From Pseudothioclava arenosa (GTDB taxonomy: Bacteria; Pseudomonadota; Alphaproteobacteria; Rhodobacterales; Rhodobacteraceae): a stretch of 64,000 nucleotides of DNA. The DNA lies in contig NZ_NTJD01000001.1 of NCBI RefSeq assembly GCF_002358085.1, positions 310,001 through 374,000 of the forward strand. The letters run 5' to 3'. Made by a program: the position numbers and the translations under genes. Numbering within the stretch: position 1 is the first letter of the stretch; each line of letters starts with the position of its first letter. The notes beneath the pieces were generated by a model that did no database searches, was not told the DNA's origin, and worked only from the letters and a program-made list of their open reading frames with translations. This document shows, in pieces, positions 1 through 7,773 of this stretch.

Positions 1-758
1 AGCGCCATCAGCATCGAGGCATATTCGAAGGGCGCCACGATTGAGGCATCCGCCGCGCGATAGGCTGAGGTCAGCAGGATCTGCGCCACGCCCCCGATCA
101 GCCCCGCCAGCACCAGAAGCGCAATGGCCCAGAGCGGCGGCATCACCCAGCCGAAGGGCAGGGTTGCGAAGGACAGCACCGTTGCCGTGCAGGAAAACCA
201 GAACACGATGGCCGAGGTGGTCTCGGTCTTCGTCAGCTTGCGGATGAAGATCTGCGCCAGCGCCGCGAACACCGCCCCCATCAGCGCGACCATCGCGCCA
301 AAGGCCGCGCGCGAGTCTCCTACGCCCGAGAGTCGCGGGCTGAGGATAATCAGCACCCCCAAGAGCCCCAGCGCCACCGACGTCAGCCGAAAGGCGCGGA
401 CCTCTTCGCCGAGGAACATCGCGGCGAAGATCACCACCAGGAGCGGCGCGGCATAGCCGATCGCGGTGGCCTCGGGCAGGGGCAGGATGCCGATGCCGGC
501 AAACATCAGCCCCATCGCGCAGGTGCCGATCAGCCCGCGCCAGACATGGCCCATCGGGCTTGCGACCTTGAGCCCGTGGCGCAGATCGCCCCGGCTCGCC
601 AGCCAGACCAGCGTGATCGGGATCGCGAAGAGCGAGCGGAAAAACACCTGCTCGCCGGGGGGCACTTCGCCCGCCGTGGCCTTGAGGATCGCCGACATCG
701 CGACGAACAGCGCGACCGAGCCGATCTTGAACAGGATGCCGCGGGCGGTGTCGCTCAT
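1..758 (-). CDS. EamA/DMT-family inner-membrane permease (3' end cut by window)
   Basis: Read on the minus strand from an ATG at 758, the frame stays open to the window edge (about 252 codons). The product is a chain of hydrophobic segments separated by short charged loops, with Gly/Ala-rich helices and the internal duplication expected of the drug/metabolite transporter (EamA) superfamily, which normally has ten membrane helices. Family members export amino acids, metabolites or drugs, or import S-adenosylmethionine; the substrate cannot be read from the sequence. The start codon overlaps the queG stop as ATGA, so the two genes are translationally coupled and probably share an mRNA. The C-terminus lies outside the window. 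Confidence 0.85.
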   Translation of the reverse strand, partial: MSDTARGILFKIGSVALFVAMSAILKATAGEVPPGEQVFFRSLFAIPITLVWLASRGDLRHGLKVASPMGHVWRGLIGTCAMGLMFAGIGILPLPEATAIGYAAPLLVVIFAAMFLGEEVRAFRLTSVALGLLGVLIILSPRLSGVGDSRAAFGAMVALMGAVFAALAQIFIRKLTKTETTSAIVFWFSCTATVLSFATLPFGWVMPPLWAIALLVLAGLIGGVAQILLTSAYRAADASIVAPFEYASMLMA

Positions 759-1789
759 GGCGCAGCCCCCAGCCGCTCGAGCGCCCATTGCGCGGCTTCG
801 CGCACCACCGGATCGGGGTCCGCAAGATGCGGGCGCGCGGCGTCAGTCAGCGCGGGATCACCGGAGTTTCCGATGGCATAGAGCACGTTGCGCAGCATCC
901 GGTCGCGCCCGACCCGCTTGATCGGGCTGCCGGAAAACCGCGCGCGGAATGCGGCGTCGTCCAGTGCGGCCAGTTCCGCCAGTGGCGGGTGCCCGACCTG
1001 ATCGGCATAGCGCATCTCGCGCGCCTCTGCGGCGAACTTGTTCCAGGGGCAGGCGGCGAGGCAATCGTCGCAACCATAGATCCGGTTGCCCATCGCCGCG
1101 CGCAGATCCTGCGCGATCGGGCCCTTGTGCTCGATCGTGAGGTAGGAAATGCAGCGTCGTGCATCGAGCTGGTAGGGCGCGGGAAAGGCGCCGGTCGGGC
1201 AGGCGTCGAGGCAGGCGGTGCAATTGCCGCAATGGCTGTCTTCGGGCGGATCGGGGGGAAGTTCGATCGTGGTGAAAATCGCGCCCAGAAAGAACCAACT
1301 GCCCAGATCGCGCGCGAGAAGGTTGGTGTGCTTGCCCTGCCAGCCGAGCCCCGAGGCCTGGCCGAGAGGCTTTTCCATCACCGGCGCGGTGTCGACGAAA
1401 ACCTTGATCGCCTCGCCCTCGGCCTGATCCAGCAGCCAGCGCCCGACGCGCTTGAGGCGCTTCTTCACGATGTCATGGTAATCGCGTCCGCGCGCGTAGA
1501 CCGAAATCGCGCCGCGATCGGGCAGGCCGACCACCGCCATCGGGTCTTCGTCGGGCGTGTAGGTCTCGGCCAGCATGATCACCGAGCGTGCCTCCGGCCA
1601 GAGCTGGTCGGGGGCGCCGCGCCAGCTCATCCGCTCTTTCATCCAGCCCATCTGGCCATGTCGCCCGGCCGCGACAAAGGCCTGCAGCCGCGCGGCGATC
1701 TCGGGCACGGCGTCGGGGCGGCAGATGCGCGCCTTGGAGAAGCCTTCGGACAGGGCCTGGTCGATCAGCCGGGATTTCAGATCCTGCAC
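755..1789 (-). CDS. queG: Epoxyqueuosine reductase QueG
   Basis: QueG is a cobalamin- and iron-sulfur-dependent cytoplasmic enzyme that reduces epoxyqueuosine to queuosine at the wobble base of certain tRNAs. The 344-residue product has the two [4Fe-4S] motifs in the expected place: [14 protein letters not shown] around residues 187-200 and [11 protein letters not shown] around 239-249. The conserved block [10 protein letters not shown] near 131-140 and a HEAT-like C-terminal tail ([15 protein letters not shown]) are also present. Length agrees with the family. It overlaps the following permease gene by ATGA. An intergenic repeat unit and fzlA lie upstream. Confidence 0.96.
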   Translation of the reverse strand: MQDLKSRLIDQALSEGFSKARICRPDAVPEIAARLQAFVAAGRHGQMGWMKERMSWRGAPDQLWPEARSVIMLAETYTPDEDPMAVVGLPDRGAISVYARGRDYHDIVKKRLKRVGRWLLDQAEGEAIKVFVDTAPVMEKPLGQASGLGWQGKHTNLLARDLGSWFFLGAIFTTIELPPDPPEDSHCGNCTACLDACPTGAFPAPYQLDARRCISYLTIEHKGPIAQDLRAAMGNRIYGCDDCLAACPWNKFAAEAREMRYADQVGHPPLAELAALDDAAFRARFSGSPIKRVGRDRMLRNVLYAIGNSGDPALTDAARPHLADPDPVVREAAQWALERLGAAP

Positions 1790-1814
1790 CGGTACGCTCC
1801 TTTCGGGGCGGGGC

Positions 1815-1877
1815 AGGGGCGCTGCCCCTCTTGGCCCGCGGCCAATTCACCCCGGGATATTTGGGGCAAACTGAAAG
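1815..1877 (+). repeat. Dispersed intergenic repeat, unit 1 (long form)
   Basis: The unit consists of two tandem perfect hairpins (AGGGGC-GCT-GCCCCT at 1815-1829 and TTGGCC-CGC-GGCCAA at 1831-1845), then TTCACCCC, then the family core GGGATATTTGGGGCAAAC followed by TGAAAG. Eight related units occur elsewhere in the window, all intergenic or at gene ends. This one lies between queG and fzlA, both on the minus strand. Function is unknown. Confidence 0.8.
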
Positions 1878-1900
1878 CCGGGAGCGGCCCCGCGCCGGGA

Positions 1901-2566
1901 TCAGAAATCAAGCTCGGCATATTGCGGGGCGGGCGGAAGGCCCGGCAGTTGGTCGGCCAGAAGCGAGCGGAAGGCCGGGCGCGATTTGATCTTGGCATAC
2001 CAGTCGCGCACCGCTTCCGAGCGGTTCCAGTCCACGTCCGAGATATAGTCGAGGCAGCTCAGATGGGCGGCGGCGGTAAAATCGGCAAGCGTCATCATGT
2101 CGCCCGCGAGCCAGCGGCGCTGGTCGAGGAGCCAGCCGAGGTAGTCGAGGTGATACTTGATCGCGCCGAGCCCCTCCTTGACGGTCTTCGAATCCGGGTA
2201 ACCCTGTTTCATCACCTTCTTCCAGACCCGCTCGCCCATCACCTTGCGGGTGACCTCAGTGTTGAACTTGTCGTCGAACCAGGCGCAGAGCCGGCGCACC
2301 TCGAAGCGTGCATCGGCGCCTTTCGGCATTAGCGCGGGCTCGGGGTGGGTTTCCTCGAGATATTCGCAGATCGCCTGGCTTTCGGTCAGCATCTTGCCGT
2401 CGATCTTCAGCACCGGGACCTTGCCGGCGGGGTTGCGGCGCAGGAAATCGGGGTTTTGCTCCCAATAGCGTTCCTCGACCAGCTCCACCTCGATCTTCTT
2501 CTCGGCCAGCGTCAGCCGGACCTTGCGACAGAAGGGCGAGAGGGGCACGTGGTAAAGACGGTTCAT
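1901..2566 (-). CDS. fzlA: Glutathione S-transferase-family protein, probable FtsZ-binding FzlA
   Basis: The 221-residue protein has an N-terminal thioredoxin-like GST fold (LYHVPLSPFCRKVRLTLAEK, then NPAGKVPVLKIDGKMLTESQ) and an all-helical GST C-domain. In alphaproteobacteria a GST paralogue of this size, FzlA, binds FtsZ and promotes constriction rather than conjugating glutathione. The wording of this sequence (SPFCRKVRL, ELVEERYWE, SDVDWNRS, SRPAFRSLLADQ) matches what I remember of Rhodobacteraceae proteins annotated as FzlA. That identification is from memory; the GST fold itself is certain. It is a single gene on the minus strand with a repeat unit just downstream. Confidence 0.7.
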   Translation of the reverse strand: MNRLYHVPLSPFCRKVRLTLAEKKIEVELVEERYWEQNPDFLRRNPAGKVPVLKIDGKMLTESQAICEYLEETHPEPALMPKGADARFEVRRLCAWFDDKFNTEVTRKVMGERVWKKVMKQGYPDSKTVKEGLGAIKYHLDYLGWLLDQRRWLAGDMMTLADFTAAAHLSCLDYISDVDWNRSEAVRDWYAKIKSRPAFRSLLADQLPGLPPAPQYAELDF

Positions 2567-2656
2567 GGGAATTCGCGCGAAAGGGGGTTTTCCCCGTGAT
2601 AGCGGGCGGGGCGGGGCGGATCAATGGGCGGCGGTGGCGGCGGCGCGGATTGCGCC

Positions 2657-3010
2657 TCAGCTCTGGGGCTTTGCCCGTTTGCGCGGCTGTTTCGGTTTCG
2701 GTGCGGGCAGGGCGCGGGCGATTACGGCGATCAGGCCGGCGAGCCAGTCCGCATCCTCCCAGAGGTCGGCGTCGATACGCCAATGCATCCGTGCGCCGGG
2801 ATAGGGCAGGCCCTCGGTCGGGCCGTCGGGCAGGGCGGCGAGATAGTCGGTCGCCGCGGGGATCTGTTTCACGAAAAGCGCATCGTCACACAGGAGCGCG
2901 ACGGTCTTTCCCTCGGCATAGACCGCGTATTCGCCGAACATCTTGCGGGTGCGGATCTGGTCGCCCAGCTGTTCGCGCAGGAAGGCCTCGGTCTCGGGGC
3001 TGGTCGCCAT
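2657..3010 (-). CDS. TfoX N-terminal domain protein
   Basis: The 117-residue protein matches the TfoX/Sxy N-terminal domain: an early RKMFGEYAVYAEGKTVALLC segment with the MFGEYxxY signature, followed by LFVKQIPA. It lacks the C-terminal TfoX domain found in the competence regulators and ends in a basic tail (KPKQPRKRAKPQS). Stand-alone N-domains of this kind are common in alphaproteobacteria and have no settled role. The start overlaps the recR stop by one base (TGATG), making it the last gene of the dnaX-ybaB-recR unit. Confidence 0.85.
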   Translation of the reverse strand: MATSPETEAFLREQLGDQIRTRKMFGEYAVYAEGKTVALLCDDALFVKQIPAATDYLAALPDGPTEGLPYPGARMHWRIDADLWEDADWLAGLIAVIARALPAPKPKQPRKRAKPQS

Positions 3011-3606
3011 CAGAACGCCTTGCGCGCGCGCAGGGCCGCCTGGATCGTGCCGTCGTCAAGGTAATCCAGCTCGCCGCCGATCGGCACGCCCTGCGCGAGG
3101 CTGGTGATCGAGACGCCGGTGCCTTCGAGCGCCTCGGCGATGTAATGGGCGGTGGTCTGGCCCTCGACTGTGGCGTTGAGGGCAAGGATCACCTCGCCCA
3201 GCCCCTCGTCGCGGACGCGCGCGACAAGGCGCGGGATTCCCAGCTCTTCGGGGCCCACCGCATCAAGCGCCGAGAGCGTGCCACCCAGCACGTGATAGCG
3301 GCCTTTGAAGGCCTGACCGCGCTCCATCGCCCAGAGGTCGGCGACATCCTCGACCACGCAAAGCTCGCCGGTGGCGCGTTTCGGATCGGTGCAGATCTCG
3401 CAGATGTCGCCGGTCGCGATATTGCCGCAGCGCGCGCATTCGCGCACGGTTTCGGCGACATGGGCCATGGCCGCGGCGAGGGGCGCCATCAGCGCGCCCC
3501 GCTTGCGGATCAGGTGCAAGACCGCACGCCGTGCCGAGCGCGGGCCCAGCCCCGGCAGCCGCGCCATCAGCGCGATCAGGGCCTCGATCTCGTCACCTGC
3601 GCTCAT
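3010..3606 (-). CDS. recR: Recombination mediator RecR
   Basis: The 198 residues are the normal length of RecR. Together with RecO/RecF it loads RecA on gapped single-stranded DNA. Visible are the N-terminal helix-hairpin-helix ([16 protein letters not shown]), the zinc finger with CARCGN and DICEIC, and the C-terminal Toprim domain ([14 protein letters not shown] to [16 protein letters not shown]). It lies in the widespread dnaX-ybaB-recR order, with ybaB just upstream and the tfoX-like gene overlapping downstream. Confidence 0.98.
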   Translation of the reverse strand: MSAGDEIEALIALMARLPGLGPRSARRAVLHLIRKRGALMAPLAAAMAHVAETVRECARCGNIATGDICEICTDPKRATGELCVVEDVADLWAMERGQAFKGRYHVLGGTLSALDAVGPEELGIPRLVARVRDEGLGEVILALNATVEGQTTAHYIAEALEGTGVSITSLAQGVPIGGELDYLDDGTIQAALRARKAF

Positions 3607-3620
3607 CGTCGGGCCGCCGA

Positions 3621-3965
3621 TCAGCTCGGCAGATCCATGTTCTCGGGCAGGCCCAGCTCGCGCAGGAGCTTGCGCTGTTCGTCCTGCTCGCGCGCCTTGG
3701 CCTTGGCCTGCGTGTCCTTGATCGCGGCGAGGATCAGGTCCTCGACCACTTCCTTTTCCGAGGCCTGCAGAATCGACGGGTCGATCGACAGCCCGGTCAG
3801 CACGCCCTTGGCCGAGGCGGTCGCGGTGACCAGCCCGGCGCCGGCCTCGCCGGTAACCTCGATCGAGCCAAGGTCTTCTTGCAGTTTCGCCATCCGCTCC
3901 TGCATTTCCTTGGCGGCCTTCATCATCTTGGCCATGTCGCCAAGCTGGCCCAAACCTTTCAGCAT
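3621..3965 (-). CDS. YbaB/EbfC nucleoid-associated protein
   Basis: Small DNA-binding protein of the YbaB/EbfC family, 114 residues, placed between dnaX and recR as in most bacteria. The N-terminus [20 protein letters not shown] and the following helix ([12 protein letters not shown]) are typical, as is the beta segment [15 protein letters not shown] chose the ATG at 3965 because AAGGAG stands seven bases upstream. A longer in-frame ORF reaching back into dnaX has no family support. Only ten bases separate it from the dnaX stop. Confidence 0.95.
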   Translation of the reverse strand: MLKGLGQLGDMAKMMKAAKEMQERMAKLQEDLGSIEVTGEAGAGLVTATASAKGVLTGLSIDPSILQASEKEVVEDLILAAIKDTQAKAKAREQDEQRKLLRELGLPENMDLPS

Positions 3966-3975
3966 TGCGCTCTCC

Positions 3976-5781
3976 TTAATTGTCCTCGAAAGGATCCCAT
4001 TCATCTTCGACCGGAGCCAGCGCTTCGGCATCGACCTCGGCGGCCAGCTCCTCGGCGCTGGTGATATCGGTGATTTTCGCCTTGGGGAAGGCCGCGAGGA
4101 TCGCCTGCACCATCGGGTTTTCGCGCGCCTCGGCCTCGGCGGCACGGAAGGTCGCGTCGCGGGCCTCGGCGATGGTTTTGGCGCCGCCCTCGGCCACGAC
4201 CGAGACCCCCCAGCGCGCGCCGGTCCAGCCCTGAAGGCGCTGTCCAAGCCGCGCAGCAAGGTCACGCGGGGCGTCGGGTGTCGGCTCGAACTCGATCCGG
4301 CCCGGCGCGTATTTCGCCAGCCGGATGTGGCCTTCAACCTCGACCAGAAGCGTCATGTCGCGCATCCGCCGGATCAGTTCGACCACGTCTTCGAATGTCG
4401 CAAAGCGCGCAAGCGGATGCTCGGCCTGCGGTGCGATCGCCACAGCCGCAGCCCCGCCCTGCGCGCGGGCCGGCGCCAAGGACCGCATCGTCAGCCCATG
4501 CACCGGGCCTGCGCCCATCGCCGGGCCGCGCCCCGCGCCGCCCGAAGGCCCGCCCGCAGGCGCGCCACCCGGACCGCCCGCGCCGGGGCCCGTCGGATTG
4601 GGCCCTTTGCCGAGCTTCGCGATCAGCTGCTCGGGCGTCGGCAGGTCGGCGACATGGGTCAGCCGGATCACCGCCATCTCGGCCGCCATCATCGCGTTCG
4701 GTGCCGCGCCCACCTCTTCGATCGCCTTCAGGAGCATCTGCCACAGCCGCGTCAGCACCCGCATCGGCACTTTTTCGGCCAGCCCCTGGCCGCGCACGCG
4801 CTCTTCGGGCGGCACGGTCGGGTCTTCGGCGGCCTCGGGGGTGATCTTGATGACGGAAATCCAATGGGTGATCTCGGCCAGATCGCGCAAGACCGCCATC
4901 GGGTCGGCGCCATCCGAATATTGCCCCGACAACTCGGCCAGCGCCTCGGCGGCCTGCCCGTGCAGGATCATTTCAAAGAGGTCAAGCACCCGGCCCCGGT
5001 CGGCCAGCCCCAGCATCGCGCGCACCTGATCGACCGTGGTCTCGCCCGCGCCATGCGCGATCGCCTGATCCAGAAGCGACATCGCATCGCGCACCGAGCC
5101 CTCGGCGGCGCGGGTAATCAGCGCAAGCGCGTCATGGGCGATAGCCGCGCCTTCCTTGCCAGCCACGGATTGCAGATGGCCGATCATTACTTCGGGCTCG
5201 ATCCGGCGCAGGTCAAAGCGCTGGCAACGCGACAGAACCGTCACCGGAACCTTGCGGATCTCGGTGGTGGCGAAGATGAATTTCACATGCGCTGGCGGCT
5301 CTTCGAGCGTTTTCAGAAGCGCGTTGAAGGCGCTGGTCGAGAGCATGTGCACTTCGTCGATGATGTAAACTTTGTAGCGCGCCGAGGCCGCCCGGTAATG
5401 CACGCTTTCGATGATCTCGCGGATGTCGCCGACGCCGGTGCGTGAGGCGGCGTCCATCTCCATCACATCGACATGGCGGCCCTCGGCGATGGCCTTGCAA
5501 TGTTCGCACTCAAGGCAGGGCTCGGTGGTGGGGCCGCCCTTGCCGTCGGGCCCGACACAGTTCAGCCCCTTGGCGATGATCCGCGCGGTGGTGGTTTTAC
5601 CGGTGCCGCGAATGCCCGTCATGATGAAGGCCTGCGCGATGCGCGAGGCGGCGAAGGCGTTCTTGAGCGTGCGCACCATCGCATCCTGCCCGATCAGGTC
5701 GGCAAAGGTCGCGGGGCGGTATTTGCGGGCCAGAACCTGATAGCCGGCGGCTGTCTGGGGTTCGGCGGGCAGATCGGACAT
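3976..5781 (-). CDS. dnaX: DNA polymerase III subunit tau/gamma DnaX
   Basis: The 601-residue clamp-loader ATPase has Walker A (GIRGTGKTT), a four-cysteine zinc module (CVGPDG then CLECEHC), DVMEMDAASRTGV, Walker B/DEVH (IIDEVHMLS) and the SRC arginine finger (VLSRCQRFD). A Gly/Pro-rich linker near the middle (GPGAGGPGGAPAGG) precedes the tau-specific C-terminal part. I start at 5781 because GAGGAG lies just upstream; the frame continues further back but into the SRP RNA region. No A-rich slippery heptamer was seen, so there is no sign of a programmed frameshift to gamma. Confidence 0.97.
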   Translation of the reverse strand: MSDLPAEPQTAAGYQVLARKYRPATFADLIGQDAMVRTLKNAFAASRIAQAFIMTGIRGTGKTTTARIIAKGLNCVGPDGKGGPTTEPCLECEHCKAIAEGRHVDVMEMDAASRTGVGDIREIIESVHYRAASARYKVYIIDEVHMLSTSAFNALLKTLEEPPAHVKFIFATTEIRKVPVTVLSRCQRFDLRRIEPEVMIGHLQSVAGKEGAAIAHDALALITRAAEGSVRDAMSLLDQAIAHGAGETTVDQVRAMLGLADRGRVLDLFEMILHGQAAEALAELSGQYSDGADPMAVLRDLAEITHWISVIKITPEAAEDPTVPPEERVRGQGLAEKVPMRVLTRLWQMLLKAIEEVGAAPNAMMAAEMAVIRLTHVADLPTPEQLIAKLGKGPNPTGPGAGGPGGAPAGGPSGGAGRGPAMGAGPVHGLTMRSLAPARAQGGAAAVAIAPQAEHPLARFATFEDVVELIRRMRDMTLLVEVEGHIRLAKYAPGRIEFEPTPDAPRDLAARLGQRLQGWTGARWGVSVVAEGGAKTIAEARDATFRAAEAEARENPMVQAILAAFPKAKITDITSAEELAAEVDAEALAPVEDEWDPFEDN

Positions 5782-5851
5782 CGGGGCGCTCCTCATGGGT
5801 CCGCCGCAGTCTAGTCGGCGGGGCGTCCAAGTCAAACCGATCGAGGGGGTG

Positions 5852-5951
5852 GGGTGAGAGGCTGGACAGCGACCCAAGCGGGGCTCGTTGCGGCTGCTTC
5901 CTTCCGGACCTGACCGGGTTGGCGAGGCGCTCGCCCGCGCCAACCTCTCGC
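5852..5951 (-). ncRNA. ffs: Signal recognition particle RNA (small bacterial 4.5S type)
   Basis: Read on the minus strand this segment contains the nearly invariant SRP apical sequence CAGGTCCGGAAGGAAGCAG around 5891-5915. It is enclosed by arms that pair end to end: GAGAGGTTGG at the 5' side (about 5949-5940) with CCAGCCTCTC at the 3' side (about 5864-5855). The RNA forms the hairpin of the SRP with Ffh for membrane targeting. Its place directly upstream of dnaX is common in alphaproteobacteria. Exact ends are estimated from the helix. Confidence 0.93.
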
Positions 5952-6017
5952 GGCCCGATATAGGCAAGCGCGGCCGGATTCGCAAGACATGCCGACGTGC
6001 GCCGGGAAAACGGGAAA

Positions 6018-6082
6018 AGGGGGCGCTGCCCCCTCTGGCCTCACGGCCATTCACCCCCGGAGTATTTTCGGCTCAGTGAAAG
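6018..6082 (+). repeat. Dispersed intergenic repeat, unit 2a (long form)
   Basis: Same architecture as unit 1: hairpin AGGGGGC-GCT-GCCCCCT, hairpin TGGCC-TCAC-GGCCA, TTCACCCC, then core GGAGTATTTTCGGCTCAG and TGAAAG. It faces unit 2b head to head across about ten bases, forming an inverted pair between the SRP RNA gene and the ABC permease. Confidence 0.8.
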
Positions 6083-6091
6083 AGGGAAGGG

Positions 6092-6150
6092 TTTCATCGA
6101 GCCCGAAATACTCCGGGGGGAGTCCGAAGGACGGGGGGGCAGCGTCCCCC
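6092..6150 (-). repeat. Dispersed intergenic repeat, unit 2b (inverted)
   Basis: Minus-strand copy: GGGGGACGCTGCCCCC hairpin, GTCC-TTC-GGAC hairpin, then CGGAGTATTTCGGGCTCG and TGAAAC. The hairpin stems differ in sequence from unit 2a but keep their pairing, which argues for selection on structure. It ends ten bases before the permease stop codon. Confidence 0.75.
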
Positions 6151-6159
6151 TGCCCGGGT

Positions 6160-6927
6160 TCAGTGGGCGGGGCGTTCGGCCCAGCCGGCAAAGATCTTCT
6201 CGAGCGCAACCACCGCGTAGTAGAGCACGATGCCGAGGGCGGCGAGCGCGATCAGCACGGCGAACATCAGGGGATAGTCGCCGTTGGTCTCACCCGATTT
6301 GAACAGCGCGCCAAGGCCGCGGCCATGCGGGCTGACGATTTCCACGAGGTTGGTGCCGATGAAGGCCAGCGTCACCGCGACCTTCAGCGCGCCGAAGAAC
6401 TCGGGCAGGGTTTTCGGCAGGGCGATCTTCCAGAACACGGTGAATTTCGAAGCGCCGAGCGCGCGCAGGATGTCGCGATACTCGGGTTCGAGCGTGGAGA
6501 GCCCGATGCCGACCGAGACCGCGATCGGGAAGAACGAGATCAGGAAGGCCATCAGCACCGTGTTGAAATCATGCTGGCCGATGAACAGAAGCGCCAGAAC
6601 CGGCACGAGCGTTGCCTTCGGGATCGCGTTGAACCCCACCAGCAGCGGGTAAAGCCCGTCGCGCGCGATCCGCGAGAACCCCATGATCATGCCCAGCAGC
6701 GTGCCGACCACTACCGCGATCAACAGCCCCAGCACCGTGCGCCACAGCGTCTGCCAGCCCATGGTGAAAAACAGTTTCCAGTATTTCGCGTAGGCTTCGG
6801 GCAGGTCGGACGGCGAGGCCATCACGTAATTCGGCCAGCCGTTGACCTGCACGATCAGCTCCCAGATCGCGAGGAACAGCACGATCGCGGTCAGCGGCAC
6901 GACGATTTTCTGCAGGTTCTCGTTCAT
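6160..6927 (-). CDS. ABC transporter permease, SsuC/TauC/ThiX family
   Basis: The 255-residue integral membrane subunit has about six hydrophobic helices and the cytoplasmic EAA loop (YRDILRALGASKFTVFWKIALP) that docks onto the ATPase. The family transports nitrate, sulfonates, taurine, bicarbonate or thiamine precursors; sequence alone does not settle which. The start overlaps the ATPase stop by one base (TGATG), so it is the last gene of the substrate-binding protein, ATPase, permease operon. Confidence 0.92.
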   Translation of the reverse strand: MNENLQKIVVPLTAIVLFLAIWELIVQVNGWPNYVMASPSDLPEAYAKYWKLFFTMGWQTLWRTVLGLLIAVVVGTLLGMIMGFSRIARDGLYPLLVGFNAIPKATLVPVLALLFIGQHDFNTVLMAFLISFFPIAVSVGIGLSTLEPEYRDILRALGASKFTVFWKIALPKTLPEFFGALKVAVTLAFIGTNLVEIVSPHGRGLGALFKSGETNGDYPLMFAVLIALAALGIVLYYAVVALEKIFAGWAERPAH

Positions 6928-7715
6928 CAGTGCATCTCCCCGTCGCGGCCCTGTGCAATGCGGATCTGGTCGCGCAAGAGGTGCAGCATCTCGACGGCCT
7001 TGGGTTCGTAGAGCACGTCGATCGTGCGATCCGCGGGCAGATCGACATCCAGCACGTATTGCGTTTTCGCCGGGCGCCCCGTCAGCACCACGACCTGGTC
7101 GCCGAGAAACACGCTTTCGCGCAGGTCATGGGTGATCAGGACGCAGGTGAAGGGCTCGGCCGCGCGCAGGTCGCGCATCGTCTGCCAAAGGTCTTCGCGG
7201 GTGAAATTGTCAAGCGCGCCAAAGGGTTCGTCCATGATCAGCACATCGGGGCGATGCACGATAGCGCGGCAGAGGCTGGCGCGTTGGCGCATGCCGCCCG
7301 AGAGTTCGGAGGGGCGCTTGTTCTCAAAGCCTTTCAGGCCGACCATTGACAGCAGCTCTTCGGCACGGGCCTCGCGCTCGGCGCGCGGCATCCGCGGTGC
7401 CACGATCTCCAGCGGCAGAATCACGTTCTCGATGATCGAGCGCCACTCCAGCATCACCGGGTTCTGGAAGGCCATGCCCACGGTTTTGCGCGGGCTCGAA
7501 ACCTCTTGCCCGTCCAGCACCACCGCGCCGCGATCGGGGCGCATCAGCCCCGAGACCAGCCGCGTCAGCGTCGATTTCCCGCAGCCCGAGGGGCCGACCA
7601 CCGCGCAGAACTCGCCCTTGGGCACTTCGAGGTCGAGTCCCTCAAGCACGGGCAGCGGACCGTTGCGGGTTTTATAGGCGTGGTGCACGCCCTTGATGTC
7701 CAGAAAGCTTTTCAT
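6927..7715 (-). CDS. ABC transporter ATP-binding protein, SsuB/TauB family
   Basis: The 262-residue ATPase has Walker A GPSGCGKST, Q-loop MAFQNPVMLEW, signature LSGGMRQRASLCRA, Walker B VLIMDEPFGALD and the switch histidine in LITHDL. It powers the adjacent permease at the inner membrane. It is separated from the upstream binding-protein gene by 58 bases containing a stable hairpin, and overlaps the permease by one base. Confidence 0.95.
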   Translation of the reverse strand: MKSFLDIKGVHHAYKTRNGPLPVLEGLDLEVPKGEFCAVVGPSGCGKSTLTRLVSGLMRPDRGAVVLDGQEVSSPRKTVGMAFQNPVMLEWRSIIENVILPLEIVAPRMPRAEREARAEELLSMVGLKGFENKRPSELSGGMRQRASLCRAIVHRPDVLIMDEPFGALDNFTREDLWQTMRDLRAAEPFTCVLITHDLRESVFLGDQVVVLTGRPAKTQYVLDVDLPADRTIDVLYEPKAVEMLHLLRDQIRIAQGRDGEMH

Positions 7716-7743
7716 TTTACCTCTTCGGCGGGCAGGCAGAATG

Positions 7744-7763
7744 AAGGGGCCCGAAGGCCCCTT
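7744..7763 (-). terminator. Intercistronic hairpin between binding-protein and ATPase genes
   Basis: Perfect 8-bp stem AAGGGGCC/GGCCCCTT closed, on the transcribed strand, by a TTCG tetraloop and followed by a short pyrimidine-rich stretch. Such elements usually act as partial terminators or 3'-end stabilisers that let the binding protein be made in excess over the membrane subunits. Confidence 0.65.
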
Positions 7764-7773
7764 CCGTCTTGTC

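Noticed and set aside
2308-5445. Open plus-strand frame of over 1000 codons opposite recR, ybaB and dnaX
   Set aside because: It runs antisense to four well-supported genes and is full of Arg, Pro and Gly in the pattern made by high-GC codon bias. No family motif is visible.
3976-5781. Programmed frameshift in dnaX producing gamma
   Set aside because: I looked for an A-rich slippery heptamer with a downstream hairpin around the Gly/Pro linker and saw none.
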